A stretch of DNA of 20,251 nt from an uncultured Collinsella sp. (GTDB lineage Bacteria; Actinomycetota; Coriobacteriia; Coriobacteriales; Coriobacteriaceae). How positions within the stretch are numbered: position 1 is the first letter of the stretch; every line of letters begins with the position of its first letter. Below the pieces are notes generated by a model. That model worked only from the letters and a program-made list of their open reading frames with translations. It was not told the origin of the DNA and made no database searches. A program made the translations under genes and the position numbers. This document shows, piece by piece, positions 1-7,452 of the stretch. The stretch spans positions 1-20,251 of the forward strand of contig URMO01000033.1 in NCBI GenBank assembly GCA_900549085.1, written 5' to 3'.

Positions 1-389
1 ATTTGTTATCAAAAGACTAATCGAAATCGCTGAAACCCGCATAAACACTGGCTTTTTTAAGCAACTCGATTTATTCACTTACTGTTGAAGCTGGTGGTTT
101 GCAGGCTCAAAGGCGGTTGAGTTTCAAAACGGGCGTTTTTCGGCGATATCGAGCCTCCAAAGGCGGCTCTCCGTGCCCCTTGGGACAAAAATAAAAACTC
201 AATACTCTGAGTTTGAAAATGGTTTTTGAAGTTGTCCCAGCTTTTGTCCCCGAAGCCGATGAAACGCGACGTCGCGTCATTCAGCGGCACTCACTTCGAG
301 ATGCCGCCGAAAACTGGGTGCAACTGGAGTGACGAGACGGCAAAACTATAACCACCGAGTGGGAATAGAACAGACGTTCGATTCTGTGT
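1..389. other. Gene-poor stretch with nested inverted repeats
   Basis: I see no convincing gene here. A 71-codon minus-strand frame (75-290) has no clear ribosome-binding site and no family I recognise. The DNA holds a nested inverted repeat: GGGACAA at 182-188 pairs with TTGTCCC at 232-238, enclosing AAACTCA at 195-201 paired with TGAGTTT at 208-214 (loop of six). CAAAGGCGG occurs twice, at 108-116 and 158-166. It may be a dispersed intergenic element, but that cannot be judged from one copy. Confidence 0.45.
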
Positions 390-395
390 TATAAT
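387..395 (+). promoter_or_regulatory. Extended -10 promoter of the GyrI-like gene
   Basis: TATAAT at 390-395 is preceded by TG one base upstream (387-388), which gives an extended -10 box. No good -35 hexamer lies at 16-18 bp. Transcription would start near 402, at the foot of the hairpin at 401-438, and run into the gene starting at 490. Confidence 0.55.
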
Positions 396-400
396 ATCCT

Positions 401-438
401 GCAATGGGCGCGGCCTCTTCCGAAGCCGCGCCCATTGC
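401..438 (+). terminator. Strong hairpin: 5' leader stem-loop or terminator
   Basis: A perfect 14-bp stem (401-414 with 425-438) encloses a 10-nt loop and is followed by TATATTTGG. Read alone it resembles an intrinsic terminator with a poor U-tract. Because a consensus -10 box ends only six bases before it, it could instead be a 5'-terminal stem-loop of the following gene's mRNA, acting in stability or attenuation. Both readings remain open. Confidence 0.45.
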
Positions 439-489
439 TATATTTGGTCGGATATCGACGGAAACCCAAGCTCAGGGAGGTTTGTTGCG

Positions 490-1125
490 ATGGCATACGA
501 TTTCAAGAAGGAGTTCAAGGAGCTCTACAGGCCGTCCGGCAAGCCGAGCGTCGTAACCGTTCCGCCTATGAGCTACGTCGCCGTGCGGGGCAAGGGCAAT
601 CCCAATGCCGAAGGCGGCGAGTACCAGAACGCGTTGCCGCTGCTCTACGGCGTCGCTTATACCATCAAGATGTCGAAGAAGGGCCCGCGAGAGATCGAAG
701 GCTATTTCGACTTCGTCGTGCCTCCGCTCGAGGGCTTCTGGTGGCAAGACCGCACCGATGGCGAGATTGATTATGCGCGGAAGGATGACTTCAACTTCAT
801 CTCGTGCATCCTTCTGCCCGATTTCGTCACTCGCGAGGACTTCGACTGGGCAGTTTCGGAAGCTGCCGCCAAGAAGAAGCTGGACTTCTCGTCGGTCGAG
901 CTGCTGAGGGTCGACGAGGGCCTTTGCGTTCAGTGCATGCATACCGGGCCTTACGACGACGAGCCGGCGACCATAGACGCCATGCGCACATTCGCGGCGG
1001 AACGGGGCTACGCCCCCGACTTCTCCGAAGCCCGTCTGCATCACGAGATTTACCTCTCCGACCCGCGCAAGTGCGCGCCGGAGAAGCTCAAGACCGTGAT
1101 CCGTCATCCCATAAAGTTGATTTAG
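490..1125 (+). CDS. GyrI-like small-molecule-binding domain protein
   Basis: A 211-residue soluble protein that fits the GyrI-like/AraC effector-binding family in its stand-alone form, without a DNA-binding domain. The N-terminal segment around residues 1-35 ends in a PPMSYVAVRGKG strand typical of the family. It is followed by an aromatic-rich stretch (YFDFVVPPLEGFWW), and near residues 150-160 by an MHTGPYDDEP loop, the usual ligand-pocket signature. It has no signal peptide or membrane segment, so it should be cytosolic. AGGGAGG lies about seven bases before the ATG and fixes the start. Family members bind small hydrophobic or cationic compounds; the ligand here is unknown. It stands alone behind its own promoter, with a kinase fragment eight bases downstream. 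Confidence 0.8.
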   Translation: MAYDFKKEFKELYRPSGKPSVVTVPPMSYVAVRGKGNPNAEGGEYQNALPLLYGVAYTIKMSKKGPREIEGYFDFVVPPLEGFWWQDRTDGEIDYARKDDFNFISCILLPDFVTREDFDWAVSEAAAKKKLDFSSVELLRVDEGLCVQCMHTGPYDDEPATIDAMRTFAAERGYAPDFSEARLHHEIYLSDPRKCAPEKLKTVIRHPIKLI

Positions 1126-1133
1126 CGAAGCGA

Positions 1134-1421
1134 GTGACGCCGATCGCTTCGGCTTTTTGGGCGCTCGCCGTGGCGTGGGCGGCAACGGGACGCGCCCTGC
1201 GACCGGTGGCGGAGGCCGAGGCGCGGGAGCGCGCGTTCGTTTGCACCGCCTCGCACGACCTCGTCACCCCGCTCATGGCGGCAACCGCGAACTGCGACGT
1301 GCTTGAGGCGGAGTCATCAGATCAGGCCGGCCTTGCGTCCTGGGTCGCCAACATCCGTGCAGCGGCGGACGAGATGGCGACTCGCATCGCCGACATGCTC
1401 ATGCACATGGGCGGCGACTAG
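1134..1421 (+). pseudogene. Histidine kinase fragment (dimerisation domain only)
   Basis: From a GTG at 1134 the frame encodes about 95 residues: a short hydrophobic stretch (residues about 4-18), a linker, then a recognisable HisKA dimerisation/phosphoacceptor domain. The H-box reads TASHDLVTPL, with the phospho-accepting His about 45 residues in, followed by the second helix ending MLMHMGGD. The sequence then stops. There is no catalytic HATPase domain (no N, G1 or G2 box) and no sensor domain. No ribosome-binding site is obvious. It is best read as a remnant of a larger kinase gene. Its H-box differs from that of the intact kinase at 1501-2898, so it is not a simple duplication of it. A small expressed dimerisation-only protein is a less likely alternative. 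Confidence 0.6.
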
Positions 1422-1488
1422 ACAGGGCGATCCCCGCAACGGGCATTATTATCCGGGGAGCGTTTGGTTGCGAGGTATGCCAGTGTGA

Positions 1489-1508
1489 GGGCCTGATTCG
1501 TCAGGCCC
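1489..1508 (-). terminator. Hairpin overlapping the kinase stop codon
   Basis: GGGCCTGA at 1489-1496 pairs perfectly with TCAGGCCC at 1501-1508 around a four-base loop (TTCG on plus, CGAA on minus). The stop codon of the minus-strand histidine kinase (1501-1503) lies inside the stem. No T-run follows on the minus strand, so it is at best a weak or factor-assisted 3' end of the operon. Confidence 0.4.
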
Positions 1509-2898
1509 CGCACAGGGGGACCGCGATGGTGGCCACCGCGCCGCCCGAGGGGCTGTTGGCGAGCGAGACGGAGCCCCCGTGGGCGCTCGCGGCCTCGGAG
1601 GCGGCGTGGAGGCCGAGCCCGTAGTGGCGGCCTCCGTCGCGCGAGGAGCGGGAGGAGTCGTCTGTGAAGAGGCGCTCACAGCCGCGTTCGAGGGCGGCGG
1701 GAGAGAAGCCCGGTCCGTCGTCGGCCACCTCGATGACGAGGTGGCCGCCCTCGACGTCGCAGGAGACCGCCACGCGCGAGCGCGCGTGCTCGGCGGCGTT
1801 GGCCACGAGGTTCGCGGCGGCTCGCGCCAGGGCGGTTCGGTCGAGCGGGGCCTCGGGCGCGCCCGCGACAGCAGGGCCCGTGGCCGCGTCGAGCGTCACG
1901 CCTCGCGCCCGGGCGATCTGGGCGGCCTCGGCGAGGACCTGCTCGCAGAGCTCGGCCGGCCGCATGGGGGGCCTCTCCGCCCCGCCGGACCCGCGCGAGG
2001 CCTCGATGAGCAGGCGCACGTAGCCGTCGAGCCTTTCGACACCGCCGGCTATGTCGCGCGCGGCGGCCGCGAGGTCGGCGTCTTTCTCGTCTTCCAGCTC
2101 CTCCGCCACGAAGTCGGCGTTGGCGCGCAGCACGGTGAGCGGCGTCTTGAGGTCGTGGGCGAGCGACGCCACCTGCTCGCGCTGCCCCCGCTCCGCGGCC
2201 CAGCGGGCCTCGAGCGACTCGGCGAGGGAGGCCCGCATGGCGTCCATCGCGGCGAGGACGTCGTTCACCTCGCGCACGTTGGTGCTGCCGACCGCGAAGT
2301 CGAGATCCCCCGCGCCGACGCGCCCCGCCGCCTCCGCGAGCGGCGCCATCTTGCGCGAGATCACGCGGCTCGCGCGGCGCGCCACGAGCGCGAGCGCGAG
2401 CGCGCTTCCCGCAGCGGCGCCGACGAGCATGAGGTTCTGCGGGTTGGGAAGCAGGCCGGCGAGGTCGCGCGAGACCCACTGCGGCAGGTACTCGCTGACG
2501 AGTGCGCAGGCCCCGCCGCCCTTGAGCGGGAACGCGGCGTAGGTGAGGCCCGAGCCCCCGCCCTCGATCTCCACTGTGCCCGGATCCGCGGCGAGTGCCG
2601 CACGGGCCATTTCCGTCGCGCCCTCGAGCCGCGTGCCCTCGAGGTCTGTCATCAGCACGTATCCGTCCTCGTTCAGGATGAGGTAGCGGTACGCCGTCGG
2701 CACGTCCTGCTGCCCGCAGACGCCGTCGCGTGCCAGGCCCTCCGCGACCTCGCGCGCATTGGCCGGCCCCCAGCTTGCCTCGTAGACGAAGCCCGCGTCG
2801 ATCGCCGCGGAGAGCGCCATGAACGAGGCGAGCCACGCCGTGGCGACCGCCGCGAACGCGTAGGCGAAGTAGCGCGCGATGACGAAGGAGAGCGGCAT
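1501..2898 (-). CDS. Sensor histidine kinase of a peptide-antibiotic-type two-component system
   Basis: 465 residues from the ATG at 2898. A GTG at 2937 that overlaps the regulator gene is an alternative start. Order: membrane segment (about 6-32), extracytoplasmic sensor domain (about 33-154), second membrane segment (about 155-173), HAMP linker (174-225), HisKA with SLAHDLKTPL and phospho-acceptor His248, then HATPase with N-box NLVAN (363-367), G1 DDGPG (393-397) and G2 GLG (427-429). All key residues are present, so it should be active. The sensor domain has exactly two cysteines, Cys61 and Cys131, which could form a disulfide. It is the last gene of the operon, 26 bp after its partner regulator, with lantibiotic-immunity-type transporter genes upstream. 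The inducer is probably a cell-wall-active peptide, which is inference from context. Confidence 0.9.
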   Translation of the reverse strand: MPLSFVIARYFAYAFAAVATAWLASFMALSAAIDAGFVYEASWGPANAREVAEGLARDGVCGQQDVPTAYRYLILNEDGYVLMTDLEGTRLEGATEMARAALAADPGTVEIEGGGSGLTYAAFPLKGGGACALVSEYLPQWVSRDLAGLLPNPQNLMLVGAAAGSALALALVARRASRVISRKMAPLAEAAGRVGAGDLDFAVGSTNVREVNDVLAAMDAMRASLAESLEARWAAERGQREQVASLAHDLKTPLTVLRANADFVAEELEDEKDADLAAAARDIAGGVERLDGYVRLLIEASRGSGGAERPPMRPAELCEQVLAEAAQIARARGVTLDAATGPAVAGAPEAPLDRTALARAAANLVANAAEHARSRVAVSCDVEGGHLVIEVADDGPGFSPAALERGCERLFTDDSSRSSRDGGRHYGLGLHAASEAASAHGGSVSLANSPSGGAVATIAVPLCGA

Positions 2899-2924
2899 GC
2901 CCCCGCGACCTCGCGCCCCGGTCC

Positions 2925-3587
2925 TCAGAGCTGCCACTTGTACCCCATCCCCCAGACGGTCGCGATCGGATCGGCGCCGGCCTCGGAGAGTTTCCTCCGG
3001 GCGCGGCTGACCTGCATGGATATGGCCGCGTCGTCGGCGTCGCTCTCCCAGCCGAGCACCGCCTCGCGTATCTGCGCGCGGCTCATGACCTGCCCGGGGT
3101 GGCGGGCGAGGTACTCGCAGATGGCGTACTCGGTGGGCGTGAGCGGCACGGCCTCTCCGCCCACGGCGAGGCTGCGCGCCCCGAGGTCGATCCGCACCTC
3201 CCCGAAGGAGAGGGCGTGCGAGCGCGGCCGGCGCTCACGGCGTAGATGGGCCGCGACCTTGGCGCGCAGCTCCGCGGCCCCGAAGGGCTTGCGGACGTAG
3301 TCGTCGGCGCCCAGGCCGTAGCCGGCCACGGCGTCCTCCTCGGCCACGCGCGCGGTCAGGAAGATGATGGGCCCGTCGAAGTCCGGGCGGATCTGCCGCA
3401 CGAGCTCGAAGCCGTCGAGCCCCGGCATCATGACGTCGCAGAGCACGAGGTCGAAGCGCGAGAGGTCCATCCCCGGGACCGCCGTCGGGTCCGCCGCCTT
3501 GACGACCTCATGGCCGTCGCGGCCGAGGACGCGCGCGAGCGCGTCGAGGATCGCCCGCTCATCATCCACTGCCAGTATCCTCGCCAT
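2925..3587 (-). CDS. OmpR/PhoB-family response regulator
   Basis: 220 residues with a receiver domain (about 1-115) and a C-terminal winged-helix DNA-binding domain (about 125-220). The acidic pocket is the DD at residues 8-9, the phospho-acceptor is Asp51 in LVLCDVMMPG, the switch Thr is 78 and the conserved Lys is 100 in VRKPF. The effector domain shows the family pattern PLTPTEYAICEYL, then an ISMQVSRARRKL recognition helix and the terminal WGMGYKW. AGGAGGT sits six bases before the ATG. It lies between the YxeA-like gene and the kinase, all transcribed together. Likely target: its own operon promoter, where two TAACG half-sites lie 11 bp apart at 6431-6446. Confidence 0.93.
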   Translation of the reverse strand: MARILAVDDERAILDALARVLGRDGHEVVKAADPTAVPGMDLSRFDLVLCDVMMPGLDGFELVRQIRPDFDGPIIFLTARVAEEDAVAGYGLGADDYVRKPFGAAELRAKVAAHLRRERRPRSHALSFGEVRIDLGARSLAVGGEAVPLTPTEYAICEYLARHPGQVMSRAQIREAVLGWESDADDAAISMQVSRARRKLSEAGADPIATVWGMGYKWQL

Positions 3588-3632
3588 GTTCGACCTCCTG
3601 AAACTCCCGTCGGCATTGTACTTGCGCCGCGC

Positions 3633-4034
3633 TCAGCGGTCCAGAGCCCCGCGCGCAGCCGCGGGCGCCTCGGCCGCATCGCACGCGCGGTAGCGCACGC
3701 CCGAGCCGCCGCGCGCCTCGATCTCGAGCCAGCCCTCGCCGTTCGACTCCCGTCCGAAGAAGATGAGCTGGAGCTCTCGGACATTGCCCCTGTCGTCCGC
3801 CGCGTCCACCAGGTAGACGTAGTTCGCCCCCGCCCCGGTGGCGTCGGCGTAGGAGCTCGCGTGGCTGCCGGGCTCGTGCGCGGGCGCCCACATGGCGATC
3901 TCGGGGTTGTGCAGCACGCGGTCGGCGATCGAGCGCGGCGCCGACCCCCAGCCGGCGTCGAGCAGGGCATTCCCGCCCAGGACGAGCGCTGCGGAGAGGA
4001 GGGCGAGCACGGCGGCGAGCGGCTTCCTAGGCAT
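3633..4034 (-). CDS. Small exported YxeA-like (DUF1093) protein
   Basis: 133 residues. An N-terminal hydrophobic segment (about 5-28) follows basic residues MPRK and acts as a signal or anchor; there is no lipobox cysteine. The rest is a small beta-rich domain: NYVYLVDAADDRGNVRELQLIFFG, then a WLEIEARGGSGVRYRAC strand pair, then an acidic tail. This layout matches the YxeA family: a tyrosine-rich strand, a residue-poor turn, then the segment leading to a final Lys/Ala-rich helix. YxeA proteins are commonly encoded beside peptide-antibiotic ABC exporters. Its start overlaps the end of the upstream permease by 8 bp. The family match is by pattern only and moderate. Confidence 0.55.
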   Translation of the reverse strand: MPRKPLAAVLALLSAALVLGGNALLDAGWGSAPRSIADRVLHNPEIAMWAPAHEPGSHASSYADATGAGANYVYLVDAADDRGNVRELQLIFFGRESNGEGWLEIEARGGSGVRYRACDAAEAPAAARGALDR

Positions 4035-4842
4035 CTGCCCTCCCGTCCTCGAAGCGGCAGAACCAGGCGATAAGGACGGCGGCGGCTGCCAGGGCGAGCA
4101 CGAGGCCAGCGAGCGCAGTCGTGAGGAGAGGGCCCGCCGCGCGTGCGGCGTCGATGAAGGCCTCCACCCCGAGCGACCCCAGGCGCGCGGGCCAGGCGAG
4201 CGGCACCCAGCTCAGGGGCGTCGCCAGGGCACCGGTGAGCTCGCCGGTCATGAGGCCGTGCGCAAGTCCGCCCACTGAGAAGAACGCGAGGAGCACCCCC
4301 GCCGCGCCGGCGCCGATGGCGGCGTTGCGGCCGAGGCGCAGGGCCACGCCGAGCCCCAGCGCGTAGAGGGGCAGGCTGCCCAGCACGATGCCCGCCCAGG
4401 CGGCCGCAAGCGGAGCGGGCCCGAGCGGCAGGCGCCCGGCGGCGGCGAGCACGGCCCCGAACACGCCGAGCGCCACGGCCAGCGCGCCCGCGCCGAGCGC
4501 CGCAAGGGCGAGCAGCTTCGCCGCGACGGCGCGCCCGCGCGAGGGGACCGCCGTGAGGTTGGCGAGGCGCCCGGCAGCGCGCTCCTCGTCCACGGCGAGC
4601 CCGCAGACGATGGCGGACATGAGCGGCATGAGGGCGCCGAGGAACTGGGCGTAGGCGTCCGCGCCCAGCGCCGGGTCCCATCGGGTAACGGAGAAGTACT
4701 CGCCGCAGGCAAGACCGGCTGCCAGGCCGCAGACGAGGTGCGCCGCCGTGAGCGGGGAGCGCGCCAGGCGCAGGGCCTCGGAGAGCAGGGCCCGCGGGAG
4801 AGTCATGCGCGGCGTCGGGTCGGAGAGCCGTGTCACGGCCAT
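4027..4842 (-). CDS. ABC transporter permease, lantibiotic immunity MutG/SpaG type
   Basis: 271 residues and strongly hydrophobic, with about six membrane spans separated by short loops. The WDPALGADAYAQFLGALMPLMSAIVCGLAVDEERAAGRL segment (written here as its two halves WDPALGADAYAQF and LMSAIVCGLAVDEERAAGR) after the first span is characteristic of the MutG/SpaG/NisG immunity subunits. The ATG at 4842 shares one base with the upstream permease stop (TGATG), implying translational coupling, and GAGAGG lies just before it. It should form the membrane channel together with the neighbouring permease, powered by the ATPase encoded at 5609-6337. The alanine-rich composition follows the very high GC of this operon. 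Confidence 0.8.
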   Translation of the reverse strand: MAVTRLSDPTPRMTLPRALLSEALRLARSPLTAAHLVCGLAAGLACGEYFSVTRWDPALGADAYAQFLGALMPLMSAIVCGLAVDEERAAGRLANLTAVPSRGRAVAAKLLALAALGAGALAVALGVFGAVLAAAGRLPLGPAPLAAAWAGIVLGSLPLYALGLGVALRLGRNAAIGAGAAGVLLAFFSVGGLAHGLMTGELTGALATPLSWVPLAWPARLGSLGVEAFIDAARAAGPLLTTALAGLVLALAAAAVLIAWFCRFEDGRADA

Positions 4843-5608
4843 CACCTCTCCTCGGAGCGCGCGAACCAGGCCGCGCCCGCCGCCGTGAGCGCGGCGAACG
4901 CGAGCGCGCAGACCGCAAGGCCCGCCAGTGTGAGCATGCCGTCCGCCGCGAGCGCCCCGCCGAGCGCCATGTCCGCCGCGAGCGGCTCGCCGCTCGGCAG
5001 CACGGGGATGAAGCTCGTGGGGATGACCATGCTCGCCGACGGCGGAAAGAGCTGCGGCAGCGGCACCAGCGACCAGGCGAACCCACCCACGAGCTGCGCG
5101 GCGAGCGGGCAGAAGATGCCCGCGAGCATGCCGAGCCGCGCCGTGAGGAAGAGCCCTGCGGGGATCATCCACGCCGCGGTCACCGTGTTGGCGAGCGCGC
5201 AGAGGAGCATCGTGAGCGTGCCCGCGACCGTGAGGCCCTGCGAGGAGAACGCCGATCCCGCGAGGTAGATGCCGAAGACCACGAGGTTCGAGAGCGCGCA
5301 GAGCGCGAGGCACCAGAGCGCCTTGGCCCACCAGGCGCGCCTAAGCGGGAAGCCCAGGCCCAGAAGCCCCCGCATCCGCGTGCGCGCGTCCGCCCGCGCG
5401 ACGCACGCCACCACGAGCGAGAGAGCCACGGGCAGGAAGAGCGCGTACCAGTAGTTCCACGCGCTGAAGATCTGCACGCCCCGGTAGGGCATCGCGCCGA
5501 GCAGCGGCATCGGCAGCGCCATGAGCACGGCCAGGCGAGCCGGTGCCGCGTGGCGCGACTTCAGGGCCTCGGCGCGCAGGCCCGCGAGCAGGCCGCCTTT
5601 CTCGCCCG

Positions 5609-5612
<4 letters not shown>
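4842..5612 (-). CDS. ABC transporter permease, lantibiotic immunity MutE/EpiE type
   Basis: 256 residues with about six membrane spans. Residues around 1-20 form the cytosolic lead-in (LRAEALKSRHA). A FSAWNYWYALFLPVAL segment near residues 50-65 matches the conserved aromatic loop and second span of MutE/EpiE/SpaE permeases. The ATG overlaps the ATPase stop codon in a four-base ATGA, and the stop overlaps the next permease by one base, so the three transporter genes are translationally coupled. The predicted role is expulsion of membrane-inserted antimicrobial peptides from the outer face of the cytoplasmic membrane. Whether this is self-immunity or defence cannot be told: no lantibiotic precursor or modification gene is in the window. 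Confidence 0.82.
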
Positions 5613-6337
<725 letters not shown>

Positions 6338-6532
6338 GGGTTCGTCCTTTCTCTTCCGGGCGCGCGGGCCGAGCCACCGTGCCCGCGCGCCTTACCTTTC
6401 GGGTTCACCATCCATGGTGGGGCGCGTTTCTAACGAAGCCGTAACGGCCGTTGGGCTCTTTTGGCGCCAGCCCTTCTCGACCCGTACGCCACTCATGGTA
6501 TGTTTATCGCGATAATAAGGACGGAGGTGCCC
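6338..6532. promoter_or_regulatory. Operon control region with several palindromes and a response-regulator-like box
   Basis: This gap holds: an 11-bp inverted repeat (6359-6369 with 6381-6391) in the ABC operon leader; CACCAT-CC-ATGGTG at 6406-6419; two direct TAACG repeats 11 bp apart (6431-6435, 6442-6446), the spacing expected for an OmpR-type dimer; AACGGCCGTT at 6443-6452; and the 12-bp perfect palindrome TTATCGCGATAA at 6504-6515. The last lies just ahead of the tetR remnant and could be its old operator. I found no convincing -35/-10 pair for the minus-strand operon. Confidence 0.45.
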
Positions 6533-6577
6533 GTGGCACGCAATAAGTACCCGGAGGAGACGGTCGAGAAGATCAGG
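6533..6577 (+). pseudogene. TetR-family regulator, N-terminal remnant
   Basis: GGAGGT stands six bases before a GTG at 6533, which opens a frame reading VARNKYPEETVEKI. This is the typical opening of Coriobacteriia TetR regulators, which continue into the first helix with I-LDVA/LDVS and the RLF-EKGY motif. Here the similarity ends after about 15 codons: the frame turns to GDGPSSVILRARR and runs to an unrelated stop at 6692-6694. The rest of the gene is missing and is not found further on. The likely event is deletion or replacement by the following toxin locus. The match is by memory of family patterns, so confidence is moderate. Confidence 0.5.
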
Positions 6578-6618
6578 GGTGACGGCCCATCGAGTGTTAT
6601 TTTGCGAGCTAGGCGCAT

Positions 6619-6770
6619 CGAAAGCGACCTTTCGTGGTATAAACTACTTGCCGGAAGCCGCGGCTTTCAGAGTACGGCTTACGTGTACGTTTAACCTCCG
6701 TGGGCGACGGGGTGCCGCAAGGCGTAGAATATCGCCCACCTGTAGGGGCCTGCAGCGATGCGGGCCCCGC
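6619..6770 (+). ncRNA. Hairpin-rich leader: candidate type III antitoxin RNA
   Basis: An extended -10 box (TG at 6635-6636, TATAAA at 6638-6643) could start an RNA near 6650. Downstream are an AAGCC/GGCTT hairpin near 6655-6667; an 8-bp perfect stem GTGGGCGA (6700-6707) with TCGCCCAC (6732-6739), enclosing GCC-GCAA-GGC (6714-6723); and a 10-bp stem (6745-6754 with 6759-6768, one U-G pair) with a GCGA loop. A further CGAAAG-CGAC-CTTTCG hairpin lies at 6619-6634, before the start. The last GC-rich hairpin sits 26 bases before the toxin gene, where type III loci carry a leaky terminator, though its U-tract is poor. I could not find the tandem repeats usual for type III antitoxins. Confidence 0.35.
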
Positions 6771-6794
6771 TTCGTATGAAGGGGGGCGTAACCG

Positions 6795-7244
6795 ATGAAG
6801 ATCGTATCCATCTCCCAGGACTTCTTCGACCTCGTCGAGGGCGACCGCGAGCTCATGCTTAAGCACAATCGTCCTTGCATCGTGGTGGTGAGGCTGCGTT
6901 TCCGCGGGAAGCGCAGGGACTTCGCCGTGCCGCTGCGTTCCAACATCGCCCCTAACGTGCCCAAAGACCAGTACTTTGCGTTGCCACCCCGCCCCACGAC
7001 GCGCCCCGGCTGCCGCCACGGCATCCACTACATCAAGATGTTCCCCATAACCAAGGCCTACCAGCGCCGCTTCAGGACCGAGGGCTCGGCCTACTACGAG
7101 ACGCTCCAGCGCATCATCGATGGCAACACCAAGCGCATTGTCTCCGAGTGCCAGGCGTACCTCGACCGCTACGAGCGCGAGGGAAGGCCCCGCTTTGCCG
7201 TCGACATCGACCGCATCGTGGGGCTGCTGGAGGGCGAGAAGTAG
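6795..7244 (+). CDS. ToxN/TenpN-like endoribonuclease toxin of a type III toxin-antitoxin system
   Basis: 149 residues. The N-terminal MKIVSISQDFFDLV, then NRPCIVVVRLRFRGKRRDFAVPLRSNI (about residues 25-51, with the core FAVPLRSNI) and a GIHYIKMFPI strand near 76-85, reproduce the order in TenpN/CptN/ToxN/AbiQ toxins: an Arg-Pro strand, a substrate-binding [FA]-[IV]-PLRS-[HN]-I strand, then a Gly-Ile-[DH]-[FY]-x-K strand. The C-terminal half is helical and basic, as in the family. ToxN-like enzymes cleave RNA and are held inactive by a repeat-containing RNA encoded just upstream; many act as abortive-infection systems against phage. AAGGGGGG lies eight bases before the ATG. The gene follows a structured leader and truncates an old tetR. 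Assignment is by sequence pattern, without a search. Confidence 0.7.
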   Translation: MKIVSISQDFFDLVEGDRELMLKHNRPCIVVVRLRFRGKRRDFAVPLRSNIAPNVPKDQYFALPPRPTTRPGCRHGIHYIKMFPITKAYQRRFRTEGSAYYETLQRIIDGNTKRIVSECQAYLDRYEREGRPRFAVDIDRIVGLLEGEK

Positions 7245-7452
7245 GGCACCTCGGCTCAGTCTCGAGCCATGCGGAACCGCTTTACATTTTTGAACGCCGC
7301 GTGTGCGTCCCAAATACTTGAGAAACAAGCTGTGAAGTGCGGTGGCGCGCCCGTGCCCGTGCATAGCCGTCACCATCAGCGTCTACGCGGCGTCGGCTTC
7401 AAGTGGAACTGGCGCCGCTGCTGTATATGGTTTGCCTTGCTGCAAATGGCGA
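7245..7452. other. Gap between convergent genes, nothing recognised
   Basis: About 200 bases between the end of the toxin gene and the end of the yjdF-like gene. I see no terminator hairpin with a T-run, no small gene with a ribosome-binding site and no clear repeat. Confidence 0.5.

Noticed and set aside
75..290. 71-codon minus-strand reading frame
   Set aside because: No ribosome-binding site, no recognisable family, and the DNA is dominated by nested inverted repeats.
1579..3300. 573-codon plus-strand frame opposite the two-component genes
   Set aside because: Arg/Gly/Glu-rich shadow of high-GC genes on the other strand; the minus-strand proteins have complete kinase and regulator motifs.
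3428..5086. 552-codon minus-strand frame across permease, YxeA-like and regulator genes
   Set aside because: Low-complexity Arg/Ser/Ala translation in the wrong frame of genes with clear domains.
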